From positions 1 to 64,000 of the IMG/VR virus record IMGVR_UViG_3300031772_000022: 64,000 nt of DNA; one strand, 5' to 3'. Below, one piece after another: positions 28,878 through 38,106 of this stretch. The notes beneath the pieces are model-generated. The model did not search any database. It was given only the letters and a program-made list of their open reading frames with translations, and had not been told where the DNA came from. Source of the DNA: a virus. Position numbers and translations under genes: made by a program. Every line of letters begins with the position of its first letter. Positions within the stretch are counted from its first letter, which is position 1.

Positions 28878-29456
28878 TCACAGAAGTTTCCCGATGCCGG
28901 TTCCTGCCCCGGGCAGGATGTTCGGCGGTCCGACTATCACGACGGGGGCAATCGAGGCCGGAAGGACTAGGTCGAGGCCGACCGCGACCGCCGAGGCGAG
29001 CTGGATAGTGCTGGGGCCGAGCATGCCGGCGGCCTGGAAGGCGGCAAAGAAGATGCCCGCCGACGCCCCGGGGTTTGGAATGCAGAAGCCGACTCCGGCA
29101 CCGAGCCCGACTCCAGCGGCCACGGTCTGGACGATGGCGAGAGCGAAGGCCATCTGCATCCCGTTGGCGACGCCCGTGGCGGTGGGGATGGAGAAAGGGC
29201 CAAGAATACCGTGCGCGATGAAGGAGCCGATCATCGAAGGGACGATGAGAGGGGGGACGACGACTCCGGCACCGAGCCCGACTCCGGCACCGAGCGTCCC
29301 CGCGTCTATCGACTGAAACTGAATGGCTGTGTTAGCATAGATGGACGTGCCGTTGGCGAGCCCCGTCGCCAGCTGAATCGTGCTAGGACCTATTAGGCCA
29401 ACCGAGACAAGGTTGAGCAGGAAGATGGGCGTCAGAGTACCGGGGTCCATAGGCAT
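28878..29456 (-). CDS. hydrophobic three-repeat protein next to the spike
   Basis: 192 residues made almost entirely of small hydrophobic residues and Gly. Three internal repeats of about 62 residues begin LIGPSTIQLATGLANG, ILGPFSIPTATGVANG and MLGPSTIQLASAVAVG. Glycine-rich links between them read GAGVGLGAGVV and GVGLGAGVG. There is no clear signal peptide and no charged loops as in a normal membrane protein. It lies immediately downstream of the spike gene, the place where PAAR or other tip proteins are often encoded. A three-fold internal repeat could match the three-fold spike axis, but that is inference. I do not recognise the family. Confidence 0.65.
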   Translation of the reverse strand: MPMDPGTLTPIFLLNLVSVGLIGPSTIQLATGLANGTSIYANTAIQFQSIDAGTLGAGVGLGAGVVVPPLIVPSMIGSFIAHGILGPFSIPTATGVANGMQMAFALAIVQTVAAGVGLGAGVGFCIPNPGASAGIFFAAFQAAGMLGPSTIQLASAVAVGLDLVLPASIAPVVIVGPPNILPGAGTGIGKLL

Positions 29457-29503
29457 AGGTCAGGCAGCCTTCCTCTTCATCTTCTCTTCCCAATATTAGA
29501 CCA

Positions 29504-31684
29504 TCACCCTATGATGATCGTGGGTATACCCAAGTGCGGAATTCCGAGAAGATAGTCGATCATCGGACCCGGGGGACCCGGGATGCCGGCCATGCAGAAC
29601 CCGGCGACGCTCGCGCCGATCTTGTGGAACGGCGCGGTGAGGACGTTCATGGTCGCGGCCGTAATGGAGTTCATCAGGCCGGACGTTATGGACACCGGGC
29701 CGCCCGCCGCGGTAAGGGAGAGAGCGCCTGCGCCCACAGTCGCGGAAAAGCTGCCCGCGCCCACCGTCATGGACATGGCGCCCGTGGCCGCCGTGAAGGA
29801 CATGGCGCCGGCCACGCAGGTCGTCGACATGGCGCCGGCAAGGATGGTCGTAGTCTTCGCGCCGGCCAGGATGGTCTTAGTGTCGATGCCGGCAAGGATG
29901 GTCTCCATCCTGCCGAGGGCCCAGGTGGACGTCGAAAGCTGCGCGAACTGGCGCTGAGTCTTGCCAAGGATGGTCATACCCCAGTCGCCGGCCGACGTGA
30001 CCTTGTACCCCCCGGCTCCGGCGTTCGTCAGGACTGAGGTGGCGACGGTGGTGTCGTCCCCGCCAATCTCCCTGACCGAGTTGCCGCCGATTATGGACAT
30101 GTCGGTGGCGGAGATAGTCCGTAGGGTCGATCCGCCGACCTGCTGCTGGAAGGCCGGCGCGTTCGACGCCGGATTATTCATGATGCGCTGAAGGACTCCG
30201 CCGTGGAGGGTAACCTCGATGGAATTGCCGGCGTCGTTCCGCCCAATGTCCAGGTTGAGGCCGCCGACCAGCTTCAGGTCGAGGCTGGTGTTCCGTGAGT
30301 TCCCGTCCGCGCCAATGATGGCCTTCACGAGGCCCTGAATGTTGAGGTCGACGGACTTCCCCTTCATATCGGGCGTCCCGACGCGCGACTTCGGGATATG
30401 GACGTAAACGCGGCCTTCCTTCGAGACGCCGAACGCGTACTGGTTCGAGCCGTGCGGACTCATCACACGGAACAGCCGCGCGAGCCCGATGTCGTCCATA
30501 ATGTCGAGGTCCTGGATGGTGTCCACGGCCTCGAACGTAGGACCGTCTGACGGGGCTCCCTGCTCAAGGTTCTTGAACACCGCCATCTTCAGCGGGTGCT
30601 TGTAGAGCGGACGCCCGCCGGACGAGTGGAAGTCGTTGCCGACGACCGTCCCCATAACGTCCTCAATGAAGATCGGGTAAGGAGGGTCTATCTGAAACCC
30701 ATCCCCTTCCTCGGTGACGGCCATAATGCCGTCCGAAAGGTGGCGTATCTCCTTCCTATCCTCAACATAGCACAAGTGCGCGGAAGAGAAAGTGTGATTG
30801 TGCTCGCCGTGAACGATGTACGCGATATGCTGACCGTCCGGCGTCACGACATGAGAATAGAACGGCTCTTCAGGGTTGTCAGGGAATGTTTTCTTCCCTG
30901 CCGCGTCTATGAGCCCGAACTCGAGCAGTATGGGGTACGCCGGGCTGTCTTTCGATATGGTCGTCGGAACTTTTCCCTTGTCGTCCTCAGGGAAGAGGTC
31001 CGGCAGAAAACTGTAAGCGTTCCTCTTGATGAGGCCGCGACGGTAATAACCAGCTGCGTTGCTCGTAAACTCGTTGATGGTCTGCAGGATGGCCGTCTGG
31101 TCCGCGTCCCGGAGACGGAACTCGTTTCCCGCCCGGTTCGTGACGAGGGCATCCCGGTCGAGCAGAACGTCCGCGCCGTCGGAAGCGGAGGCCATGAAGT
31201 CGCCGGGATAGACTTTCCGGTGCTTGAGGCGGACGATGCCGAGGTTCACGCCCGGATCGTCCTCAAGGCTCGGGTTCTGGTTCATCGCCGTCTTCGCGTC
31301 CGCCGGGTCGACGGTGGAGAACGGCTCGAAGTCCCGGGCGAGGTAGATGCCCGAGGTCATGAACTCGATGATGTACGGCTTGAATCCGCGATGGCCGAAC
31401 TTCTGCCACCCGATTATGACCTTCGAGTTCCGGTCGGGGACAGACCCGGCCCAACTCCTCGGCCCACCGCCTCCGGGTGCCGGGATGGGAACGTCATGGA
31501 ACTCACCAAACCCGGACTCCAGCCGGATGGAGCAGCACATTGTCTCCGTGTCGACGTGGACTATCCGGGCGGACCAAAGGTACGTCCTCGCGTCGCGAGA
31601 GGCGTTAGTCTGTTCCTTGAAGCCGCCGATAGCCCGAGGGTCGGACGTCATCGGAACGCTGTGCTTGGACCTTCGGTCGCTCAT
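29504..31684 (-). CDS. baseplate spike protein (gp5/gpV-like)
   Basis: 726 residues. Residues 35-112 fit the OB-fold of gpV/gp5-type spike proteins (LWSARIVHVDTETMCCSIRL, then VIIGWQKFGHRGFKPYIIEF). The central 400 residues are mixed and may form an inserted domain; no lysozyme motif is evident. Around residues 585-685 a run of short repeats (TILAGAK, TTILAGAM, SFTAATGAM, SMTVGAG) is typical of the trimeric beta-helix that forms the membrane-piercing needle. The C-terminus is hydrophobic with GIPGPPGPMIDYLLGIP. The protein sits on the hub under the tube and punctures the host envelope on contraction. Its neighbours are the hub and the three-repeat protein. Confidence 0.82.
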   Translation of the reverse strand: MSDRRSKHSVPMTSDPRAIGGFKEQTNASRDARTYLWSARIVHVDTETMCCSIRLESGFGEFHDVPIPAPGGGGPRSWAGSVPDRNSKVIIGWQKFGHRGFKPYIIEFMTSGIYLARDFEPFSTVDPADAKTAMNQNPSLEDDPGVNLGIVRLKHRKVYPGDFMASASDGADVLLDRDALVTNRAGNEFRLRDADQTAILQTINEFTSNAAGYYRRGLIKRNAYSFLPDLFPEDDKGKVPTTISKDSPAYPILLEFGLIDAAGKKTFPDNPEEPFYSHVVTPDGQHIAYIVHGEHNHTFSSAHLCYVEDRKEIRHLSDGIMAVTEEGDGFQIDPPYPIFIEDVMGTVVGNDFHSSGGRPLYKHPLKMAVFKNLEQGAPSDGPTFEAVDTIQDLDIMDDIGLARLFRVMSPHGSNQYAFGVSKEGRVYVHIPKSRVGTPDMKGKSVDLNIQGLVKAIIGADGNSRNTSLDLKLVGGLNLDIGRNDAGNSIEVTLHGGVLQRIMNNPASNAPAFQQQVGGSTLRTISATDMSIIGGNSVREIGGDDTTVATSVLTNAGAGGYKVTSAGDWGMTILGKTQRQFAQLSTSTWALGRMETILAGIDTKTILAGAKTTTILAGAMSTTCVAGAMSFTAATGAMSMTVGAGSFSATVGAGALSLTAAGGPVSITSGLMNSITAATMNVLTAPFHKIGASVAGFCMAGIPGPPGPMIDYLLGIPHLGIPTIIIG

Positions 31685-31724
31685 CTAAACCACGATACTC
31701 CCATCAGACCTGTAAGGTTCCATC

Positions 31725-32117
31725 ATGCCGATAGTCCTTCAGGTGGCGACGCTGCAGGGAAAGACCCTGGAGGGGGGCCGGTGGGAACTGGAGAACGTCC
31801 CGGGCCTCCAGGAGGGACAGAGCTTCGCCCTATCGTTCCCGACCAAGGACAAACAGCTCGTGGCGTACCTCATGAAGGTGCAGAACGGGGACTGCGCGGT
31901 GGACCGCGACAACGGAGAGTACTCGGTGGCACTCTCCTTTCAGGTCCGGCGAATACGACACATGCTGACGGTCGGAACTGAAAAGCTGGACACGATGGCG
32001 GTCCTGACACCCGTGAACAGGAACGTCGAGCTCGTCGTCCAGTACCTGGTGGATCCGAAGAAGGTCGACCAAAAGTTCTTTAAGATGGTCCGGGAGACCG
32101 TCAGCCCGGGGTCTTGA
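31725..32117 (+). CDS. small protein of unknown function, opposite strand within the baseplate operon
   Basis: 130 residues, beta-rich then helical, with a coherent hydrophobic pattern (FALSFPTKDKQLVAYLMKV, NVELVVQYLVDPKKVDQKFF). The sequence looks like a real folded protein rather than a shadow: it has balanced composition and a normal start. It is the only plus-strand gene between 1 and 48 kb. It starts 40 bases from the divergent spike start, and its last 17 bases overlap the end of the convergent hub gene. Possible roles are a baseplate regulator or a moron-type accessory gene; no motif decides between them. Confidence 0.65.
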   Translation: MPIVLQVATLQGKTLEGGRWELENVPGLQEGQSFALSFPTKDKQLVAYLMKVQNGDCAVDRDNGEYSVALSFQVRRIRHMLTVGTEKLDTMAVLTPVNRNVELVVQYLVDPKKVDQKFFKMVRETVSPGS

Positions 32118-35100
32118 GGGGAATGCCGTCGCGGCCGAGGTAGACGGGGACGCCCGCGTTATCATAGCGCCTCTGGTTGATAGGATCACTGACAGTCGGG
32201 GCGGGGGGCTGATACTGAGGGGCGGTGTCCGTGGTAGCGGACACGAGTGGGGAAGCCTTTTGCTTGCCGATCTGGTTCAGCCTTTCGGCCGCGTTTTTGC
32301 CCGCCTGGTCGACGGTGGGTCCGAAGTTCTTCAGCGCCGCGTTCGTCTGACCGAAGTTGAAGTTCGCCTGCTTCTGCAGGGCGGCAAGCGCGGCCGGGTC
32401 GCCCAAGGAGGCCCGGGCGAACAGGGGGTTGTCCGGGTCGCCGAGGACGTTGTCCTGTTCGTCATCGCCGAGCCCGAGCGGATTTGTATCAACGTTCGCA
32501 GGGTTGTCAATACCCCCTAGAGTGTAGGCCGTCTCCCGCTTAACGTTCTCCTTCAGCTCCGTGTCGAACTTCGTCAAAAGAAAGACGTCGAGAGCCTCGA
32601 AGAAACCCTTGCTGGAGAGGATCCCCACCTCTTTATCCCTCCCAGTCGACCCGGGGGAGCTCAAAAGCACCTGGCCTCCGCCCTTGGCGCCCGCCCGCGA
32701 CATGCCGTTCACCGCAATCGAACCGGGCTCAGTGTTTGAGCCAATCTCGCCCGTGATGGGGTTGACAAGCGTCTTATTGTCTTCTTCAGTATAACGTCTA
32801 TCCTCCCCTTCGGCCGTGGCGTCGGCCAGGACGGAGGATATGAGGTTTGATGGGAGGAGCGAAAGCCAGTTCGCCCTGTTCAGACCACATCCGCACTTCG
32901 TGAACGCGGCGTCGATGCCAAGGTCTATCGAAGGAACCATCTCGCCGAGGGTCTTCGCGCGGCGGGTAGCATCCGCCTCCACATAGAGCCCGGTCCCCTT
33001 GTCCGCGTTAATCAGGTTCGTGTACGTCGAGGCGCTCGTCGTCTGGACGTTCGACACACCCTGACCCGGCGACACCGTCCCGGTGAACGAGGCCCCAGTC
33101 TTGTAGTCCTCAGGAGTCATCTGCTCGAATAGGCTGGAGAAGTTCACGGCCTGACCGTCAACGTTCGACCCTATCCCGGCGTCCGTCAAAAAACCGCCCG
33201 TGGGGGCGAACTGAATGTTCAGCTGGTTCGCGACGCTCGGCATGTCCGCGCCCTTCACCGGCACTTGGAGCTTGCCACGGTCAATATAAGCCCCACGCCC
33301 ATACCGGTTATGACCTATGACCTCGAACCCGAACTCGTCGGACACGGGACGAATGAGGACGTTGAGCTCCGGGATGTACGTGACGACCGGGTTGGCGGCC
33401 TTGACCGCGACGAGCCTCTTCTGCGCGGATTCCAGATCAGCGGCGGCCTTCTTCTGATCTTCCGTAATCACGGCGAGCTCGGCGTTCAGGAGGGTTACAC
33501 CGGCAGTGAAGTTGGCAAGGCCGGTGGGACTGAAATCAGGCGGTTTACTCTTGCCAAACTTCTGACTCAGGTCCGTGACCTCCTTGGATTTCTTCTTAAG
33601 CTTGACGTTAAGTCCGTCGAACTTCTCCTTCGCGGCCTTTATGTCGGCCAGCTGCGCGTCGACCAGCTTCTTCTGCTCTTCCTTGTCCGGACGCTCTTGG
33701 TCCTTACTCTTGATGGTCGTGGTCGCGGCGTCGTCCACCTTCGGGTGGTTCTGGTACGAACTCAACGGGATGAGGGCAAACTCTCGGAAGTTTCGACCCT
33801 TGTCCCAGGCATAATCATATGCCCCCGCGTTCGTCATCCCAGCCTCATACCGGTGGGCGCGAAGCCTGGCAATCAAAATGTCCTTGTTCGCGGACTGTGA
33901 CTGAATGAGGGTTTGGCTAACTTGTGCTTTATGTGCGAGGGGCGTGATCTGATTCTTGTTCCCCTTGGCGGCGGGAGCAGCAGTGTTCGGCTGGGTCTGC
34001 TGCCCCTGGCTCTCCATGATCTTCTGGAGGTCCTTTCCGGCGTACGTCTGCTTGAAGACCATGACGACGTTGGGGAAGCCGAGTATTTTCCCTGTCTTCG
34101 GATCGCGGATGATGGCAGGACCGCCGCCGGAGACGTCCTGTCCAAGGCCGCTGGTCGCGTCTTGCTTTCCCGGCCACGTGACGGTATAAACTTGGTCCTG
34201 ACCCTCTAGACCACGTTTCTTGTCGCCGACCACATTCCGGGTCGCGCCCGGAGTCTTGTTGATCTCCCCGATGCCCTTCGGGGCGATGAACTTGGAGCGC
34301 TTGGCCGTCAGGGTGACGGTCGTCGTGGCCTGACCCCCGACTGAGTACTGGTGGGCGATACCCTGGACGTAGAAGAAAGAGTCGTACTTCGGGACCCAGA
34401 CCGGGAAGCCCATCCGAAGCTCCGGACGCATGGGGATGGAAATGGTCCCGTTCTGCCGCTTCGCATTAAGGCGGTCCATCCAGTCGAGCAGATAGAAGAA
34501 GAGCTTCCGAGGGTTTCCCGCCCATTCCAGCTGCAAGTCCGCGCGGCGCCAGCCGTAGCGCCGTAGGAGGTGAAAATCGTAGACGCCGGTTCGCGGAGTA
34601 GTGATTTCGTCGTTAAGACCCCAGTCTGTAGCGCCGCCGAAAGCGTTTCCGGACGAGGTGACCTGGGTCACGACCTCGGCCTCGGAATCGGTCAGCTGAT
34701 CGTCGATGATGTCGAAGTCCTGGATCCAGGAGACAGGCTTGTTCGGCAGAACGTTCAAGTTATAGAACGGAGGCTTGAAGATAATGTCGCCGGTCGTATC
34801 GCAGTAGAATTCAAACCCCATCTGATCACGGGCGTGCATGGCGAGGGAAAGCTTGCTCTGGGTCTCGTTCTGGAAGAATTCCACATCTCCGGCCCGGGCG
34901 ACCTCGATCTTCGCGGTGGTGACATCCTTCGGATTAGTCTGGAGAAGGACGGTCGAATGGTTGTTCTTGAGGGATCGGACCTCCTCTTTTATTATCGTCT
35001 CCAACATTTGGTTGGGGGACACGGTCCCGTCGACGGCGGAGAACGAGTATGCCTGGCCTGATGTTCCGAACATGACCAGGGCGGTCTGAATGTTCGCAAA

Positions 35101-35781
35101 CTTCAGCTGCCAATATGACATGACGTCCTTCATGAAGCCGCCGATAGTCGGGACCTCGGGACCCTTTTCAGGAGTGTAGGACGTAAAGGATCCGGTCGTA
35201 TAGAAGAAGTCGCCCATAGCGTCTTTGGCGAGCTGGGCTATGGTTGCGTAAGGATTCTGTCCCGAGAACTGGTTCTGGAAGAGCTGATACCCACCAGCGC
35301 TGGACCCCCCGGCCTCAAGGAAAGCGGGGTTCGTCGTCGCGTTCGTCAGCTCCCACCAGCGCAGAATGTCCTTACAGCTGACGGTCATAGAGCTCGTCCC
35401 GTTGGACCACGACTTCGACACCGACGAGACGATCCCCCAGAAAATCCGGTAGTACTGGGGAAAGCCTCCGATCAGATAGTAACCTTTCGCAAAGATCTCC
35501 ACCTCCATCATCGGCTGGATGAGGAACTGCCCGTCAGAAAAGAATTCGTTGACGTCGTTGTCCGGAATGGAGAGGTTGATCGTTGCACTCCCGGGAGGGG
35601 AGTCCACAGAGGCCTCCGTTGATATCTGAGTGATATAGTCGTTGTAGTTAACTTTGCGAAGGCACTCGCCACATCCAATGACCGTCGTCTCCCCCTGAAG
35701 GGATACATACGCGTCCGGTGCGACCGTGATGAACGGTCGCTTATTGGGCTCCCATGTGCCACGCCAGGCGGACTTCCTCAT
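32101..35781 (-). CDS. baseplate hub protein (gpD/gp27-like), extended
   Basis: 1226 residues. Residues 20-500 match the general layout of hub proteins of the gp27/late-control-D type. An N-terminal barrel runs around VNYNDYITQISTEASV. The strand pattern MMEVEIFAKG ... YYRIFWGIVSSVSKSWS is followed by CKDILRWWELTN. A closing segment reads GFPVWVPKYDSFFYVQGIAHQYSVG. A charged coiled coil follows at about 695-800 (KKLVDAQLADIKAAKEKFDG), then a largely disordered C-terminal third rich in Asn, Asp, Gln and Gly. The hub trimer links tail tube to spike, and the adjacent spike gene supports this. It is much longer than T4 gp27 (about 390 residues). It overlaps the 552-residue gene by four bases. Confidence 0.78.
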   Translation of the reverse strand: MRKSAWRGTWEPNKRPFITVAPDAYVSLQGETTVIGCGECLRKVNYNDYITQISTEASVDSPPGSATINLSIPDNDVNEFFSDGQFLIQPMMEVEIFAKGYYLIGGFPQYYRIFWGIVSSVSKSWSNGTSSMTVSCKDILRWWELTNATTNPAFLEAGGSSAGGYQLFQNQFSGQNPYATIAQLAKDAMGDFFYTTGSFTSYTPEKGPEVPTIGGFMKDVMSYWQLKFANIQTALVMFGTSGQAYSFSAVDGTVSPNQMLETIIKEEVRSLKNNHSTVLLQTNPKDVTTAKIEVARAGDVEFFQNETQSKLSLAMHARDQMGFEFYCDTTGDIIFKPPFYNLNVLPNKPVSWIQDFDIIDDQLTDSEAEVVTQVTSSGNAFGGATDWGLNDEITTPRTGVYDFHLLRRYGWRRADLQLEWAGNPRKLFFYLLDWMDRLNAKRQNGTISIPMRPELRMGFPVWVPKYDSFFYVQGIAHQYSVGGQATTTVTLTAKRSKFIAPKGIGEINKTPGATRNVVGDKKRGLEGQDQVYTVTWPGKQDATSGLGQDVSGGGPAIIRDPKTGKILGFPNVVMVFKQTYAGKDLQKIMESQGQQTQPNTAAPAAKGNKNQITPLAHKAQVSQTLIQSQSANKDILIARLRAHRYEAGMTNAGAYDYAWDKGRNFREFALIPLSSYQNHPKVDDAATTTIKSKDQERPDKEEQKKLVDAQLADIKAAKEKFDGLNVKLKKKSKEVTDLSQKFGKSKPPDFSPTGLANFTAGVTLLNAELAVITEDQKKAAADLESAQKRLVAVKAANPVVTYIPELNVLIRPVSDEFGFEVIGHNRYGRGAYIDRGKLQVPVKGADMPSVANQLNIQFAPTGGFLTDAGIGSNVDGQAVNFSSLFEQMTPEDYKTGASFTGTVSPGQGVSNVQTTSASTYTNLINADKGTGLYVEADATRRAKTLGEMVPSIDLGIDAAFTKCGCGLNRANWLSLLPSNLISSVLADATAEGEDRRYTEEDNKTLVNPITGEIGSNTEPGSIAVNGMSRAGAKGGGQVLLSSPGSTGRDKEVGILSSKGFFEALDVFLLTKFDTELKENVKRETAYTLGGIDNPANVDTNPLGLGDDEQDNVLGDPDNPLFARASLGDPAALAALQKQANFNFGQTNAALKNFGPTVDQAGKNAAERLNQIGKQKASPLVSATTDTAPQYQPPAPTVSDPINQRRYDNAGVPVYLGRDGIPLKTPG

Positions 35782-37436
35782 CTTCCGCCTATGCTTCCGC
35801 CTACTTGAGCGTCGGTCACGGACTCAACCTCCATGTCATACCGGACCGTAAACTTGAAGCTGTACTCCAGGTTGTAGGGCTTATCCGCACTGTCAGTAAC
35901 GCTGAAGTCGTCGAACGAGCCGATGTAGAAGTGGCCGTCGAAGTAAATGTAGACGCTCATTCCGATGAGGCGGACGTGGTCGTTCCTGTCGCCGAAGTTC
36001 TCTTTTCCTGAAAAGAGGTACCCGTTGTTCTTGTACGTCCGGACGAGGGACATGAGGTTGCGATAGCTTAGGCTGTGGACTCGCTTCTGGTGGGTAAGGC
36101 CTCCGGTGCCGGCGGAGTTCATGATGTACTGGGCGGCCGTCACCCCCTTGCAGGAGATCGTCATGGGCTTCTCCAGCCACATGTGCACAATATGATTCCT
36201 GCGGCCCTTCGGGGTATCAATCGAATGCTCGTAACTCCGAGAGAACGTTTGAGGCGAGATGAGCATGTAGAGAGCCGGAATCGACTTCGCGGCAGCTACC
36301 TGGTTCTGAAGGTACTTCACCTGTTTCTGGACGGTCTCTTGCCTGACCCCATCGACCGGACGGATGTTCCGACCCGTCCGTCCCCCGATAGGATCGTCCT
36401 TCTCCAGGTCCGTGATGTTCCCGCCCGACATGACGTCTGCCCTAATCCGCGGTGCGTCCGTATCGATCTTGTTCAGGTCACCAGCGGATGGGGAGACGGC
36501 AGGTTCATTGCCGGTGAGGATACCGTCCGGATCAGGCTGGGACGGATCTTTGTTACTCGAACTGTACATATTCGCGCCCGACTGAACGTTCCGTCCATAG
36601 CCTATGACAAAAGGGTCGGTAGGCGAGTCGCCGGCCGTGAAGTACGGACCGTTGTTCCCGCCCTTGCTCTCGGGGAAAATGTCGGGGCGAAGCGCTTTCG
36701 CAAAGTCCTGACCGTCTTTGGCGTTGCGAACTTGCTTCCAACCGAGGGTAGCGCCGACCCAACGGTTTACTCCGTCGTCCAGGTTCGTGGCGCCGACAAA
36801 GTATGTGTCGTACGGCTTTCCAACCTTCCCAGGAGGGAGACCCTTCTCACCGGAGCCGTGGAAGTCCTGACCTTTGTAGTACTGCCCACCCTGCTTAGGG
36901 CCACCCGAGTGGACGTTCCCGATATTGAAACAGTCCGTCTTGAAGTTCGTGCTCCCTTTCGGCTCCCTGTCCAACTCAGCTCCGGCGTGGCCTACGAGCA
37001 GCGGCGTAAGGCGTTTGGCGTCCGGTTCGCTGAAACCCCGCTTCTTCAGGTTGTTGTATATGGCGTTCCCCAATGCCTTCTGGGTGAACACCGTCTTAGT
37101 CTTCACGAGCTCGTTCGGACCCGAAGCCCCGCCGCTCGCCGACTGACCTTTGGCAGTCGAATTCCCGGTGGCCGAACCCAGGTTCGTCTTTGTCTGCTCG
37201 ATCGCCACAAAGTTGACGGTCACATCAGGAGGGATGATCCCGATGACGAAAGGCTTGTAGGGGGTCTTCGCCCCGACGAGGCTCGCGTAGACCTCCGGGG
37301 CGAGCTTATCCACATCGGTGGAGATTGTGGAGACAAGGTCGTCCAGCCACGGGTTGATGTCCGAGGACGGCGCCTGCGCCGTGGGTCCCCCGATGGTGTT
37401 CGGTGCGTTGACGAAGATCCGGTCGCGGACGGACAT
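35778..37436 (-). CDS. baseplate protein with possible lytic domain and a connector-type C-terminal domain
   Basis: 552 residues with two visible parts. Residues about 110-260 contain TQKALGNAIYNNLKKRGFSE, then LTPLLVGHAGAELDRE and FNIGNVHSG. This pattern resembles glucosaminidase or transglycosylase folds, with a helix carrying a Glu followed by an N-x-GN strand, so a peptidoglycan-cutting role is plausible but unproved. Residues about 385-545 (LYMLISPQTFSRSYEH ... YIYFDGHFYIGSFDDFSV ... YSFKFTVRYDMEVES) share their layout with the next protein, at 37438-38106. In T4 terms this resembles the tube-baseplate connector position (gp48/gp54); that is inference. It overlaps the hub gene by four bases. 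Confidence 0.6.
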   Translation of the reverse strand: MSVRDRIFVNAPNTIGGPTAQAPSSDINPWLDDLVSTISTDVDKLAPEVYASLVGAKTPYKPFVIGIIPPDVTVNFVAIEQTKTNLGSATGNSTAKGQSASGGASGPNELVKTKTVFTQKALGNAIYNNLKKRGFSEPDAKRLTPLLVGHAGAELDREPKGSTNFKTDCFNIGNVHSGGPKQGGQYYKGQDFHGSGEKGLPPGKVGKPYDTYFVGATNLDDGVNRWVGATLGWKQVRNAKDGQDFAKALRPDIFPESKGGNNGPYFTAGDSPTDPFVIGYGRNVQSGANMYSSSNKDPSQPDPDGILTGNEPAVSPSAGDLNKIDTDAPRIRADVMSGGNITDLEKDDPIGGRTGRNIRPVDGVRQETVQKQVKYLQNQVAAAKSIPALYMLISPQTFSRSYEHSIDTPKGRRNHIVHMWLEKPMTISCKGVTAAQYIMNSAGTGGLTHQKRVHSLSYRNLMSLVRTYKNNGYLFSGKENFGDRNDHVRLIGMSVYIYFDGHFYIGSFDDFSVTDSADKPYNLEYSFKFTVRYDMEVESVTDAQVGGSIGGR

Positions 37437-37437
37437 T

Positions 37438-38106
37438 TCAACGACCCTCCGACGGTTTGTTCGGCTTGGTGAAGAAACCTTCCGGGCCGGAATCGCTAGC
37501 TGTGTCCGGAATCCGATAGATGACGCTCTCTATTTTGAACTCCCATGACAGCTCGAACGAGAAGGGGTGGGAGTCGTCCTCGTTCTCTTCAAAGGTCGTG
37601 AAATGGCCCAGGAAGATGCCGCGGTCATATATGCACATGATACGGCCGCGGATGACGGGCTGACCGACCGAGTTGAAAACGCAGCCGTTCATGCGAAAGA
37701 GTTCCAGAAAGTCCTCTTTCCGCTCCCACGCCATGGTTCCGCGCCTGCCGGGGTTCTTACCTCCAGTCTGGGTCCCGCTTGAGCCGCGGGCCTTGCGCTC
37801 GTTCCCGGCGGTCAGACCGGACTCGGCAGAGAAGAAGGCACCCGTGGAGGACTCACAGGAGAGGCTTCCGAGCTCGTCCGGCCAGACGAACTCCACCCAG
37901 CCCCCGTAGGTCATGACGACGTTCTTGGACTTCGCCATCTTTTCGTCGATAGAGCGGGGGTTCACGTGTAGGGCGAGGAACGTCGTATATAGAGGCTGCA
38001 TGGAGTCCGGCCGCATGACCTGGAAAAGCATGGGCCGGCCGCGGCGGGCCTCGTAGTTATACCCGTTCTCGACCCTCGGATTCGGAATCGCCCGTATCTG
38101 AGCCAT
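37438..38106 (-). CDS. tube-baseplate connector-type protein, paralogue of the neighbour's C-terminal domain
   Basis: 222 residues. Its core (LYTTFLALHVNPRSIDEKM ... FLELFRMNGCVFNS ... MCIYDRGIFLGHFTTFEEN ... FSFELSWEFKIES) lines up segment by segment with the C-terminal 160 residues of the protein at 35778-37436. This implies an old duplication. Directly after the tape measure and before the hub is where phages place proteins that cap the hub or start the tail tube. The start ATG overlaps the tape-measure stop as TGATG. The exact counterpart in model phages is uncertain. Confidence 0.62.
   Translation of the reverse strand: MAQIRAIPNPRVENGYNYEARRGRPMLFQVMRPDSMQPLYTTFLALHVNPRSIDEKMAKSKNVVMTYGGWVEFVWPDELGSLSCESSTGAFFSAESGLTAGNERKARGSSGTQTGGKNPGRRGTMAWERKEDFLELFRMNGCVFNSVGQPVIRGRIMCIYDRGIFLGHFTTFEENEDDSHPFSFELSWEFKIESVIYRIPDTASDSGPEGFFTKPNKPSEGR

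Noticed and set aside
29460-29503. Six-residue upstream frame before the three-repeat hydrophobic gene
   Set aside because: Too short and without conservation evidence; the Lys/Arg codons arise from the purine-rich ribosome-binding region.
36075-37472. 465-codon open frame on the plus strand
   Set aside because: Antisense to the connector and possible lytic protein, with no recognisable motif or ribosome-binding site.
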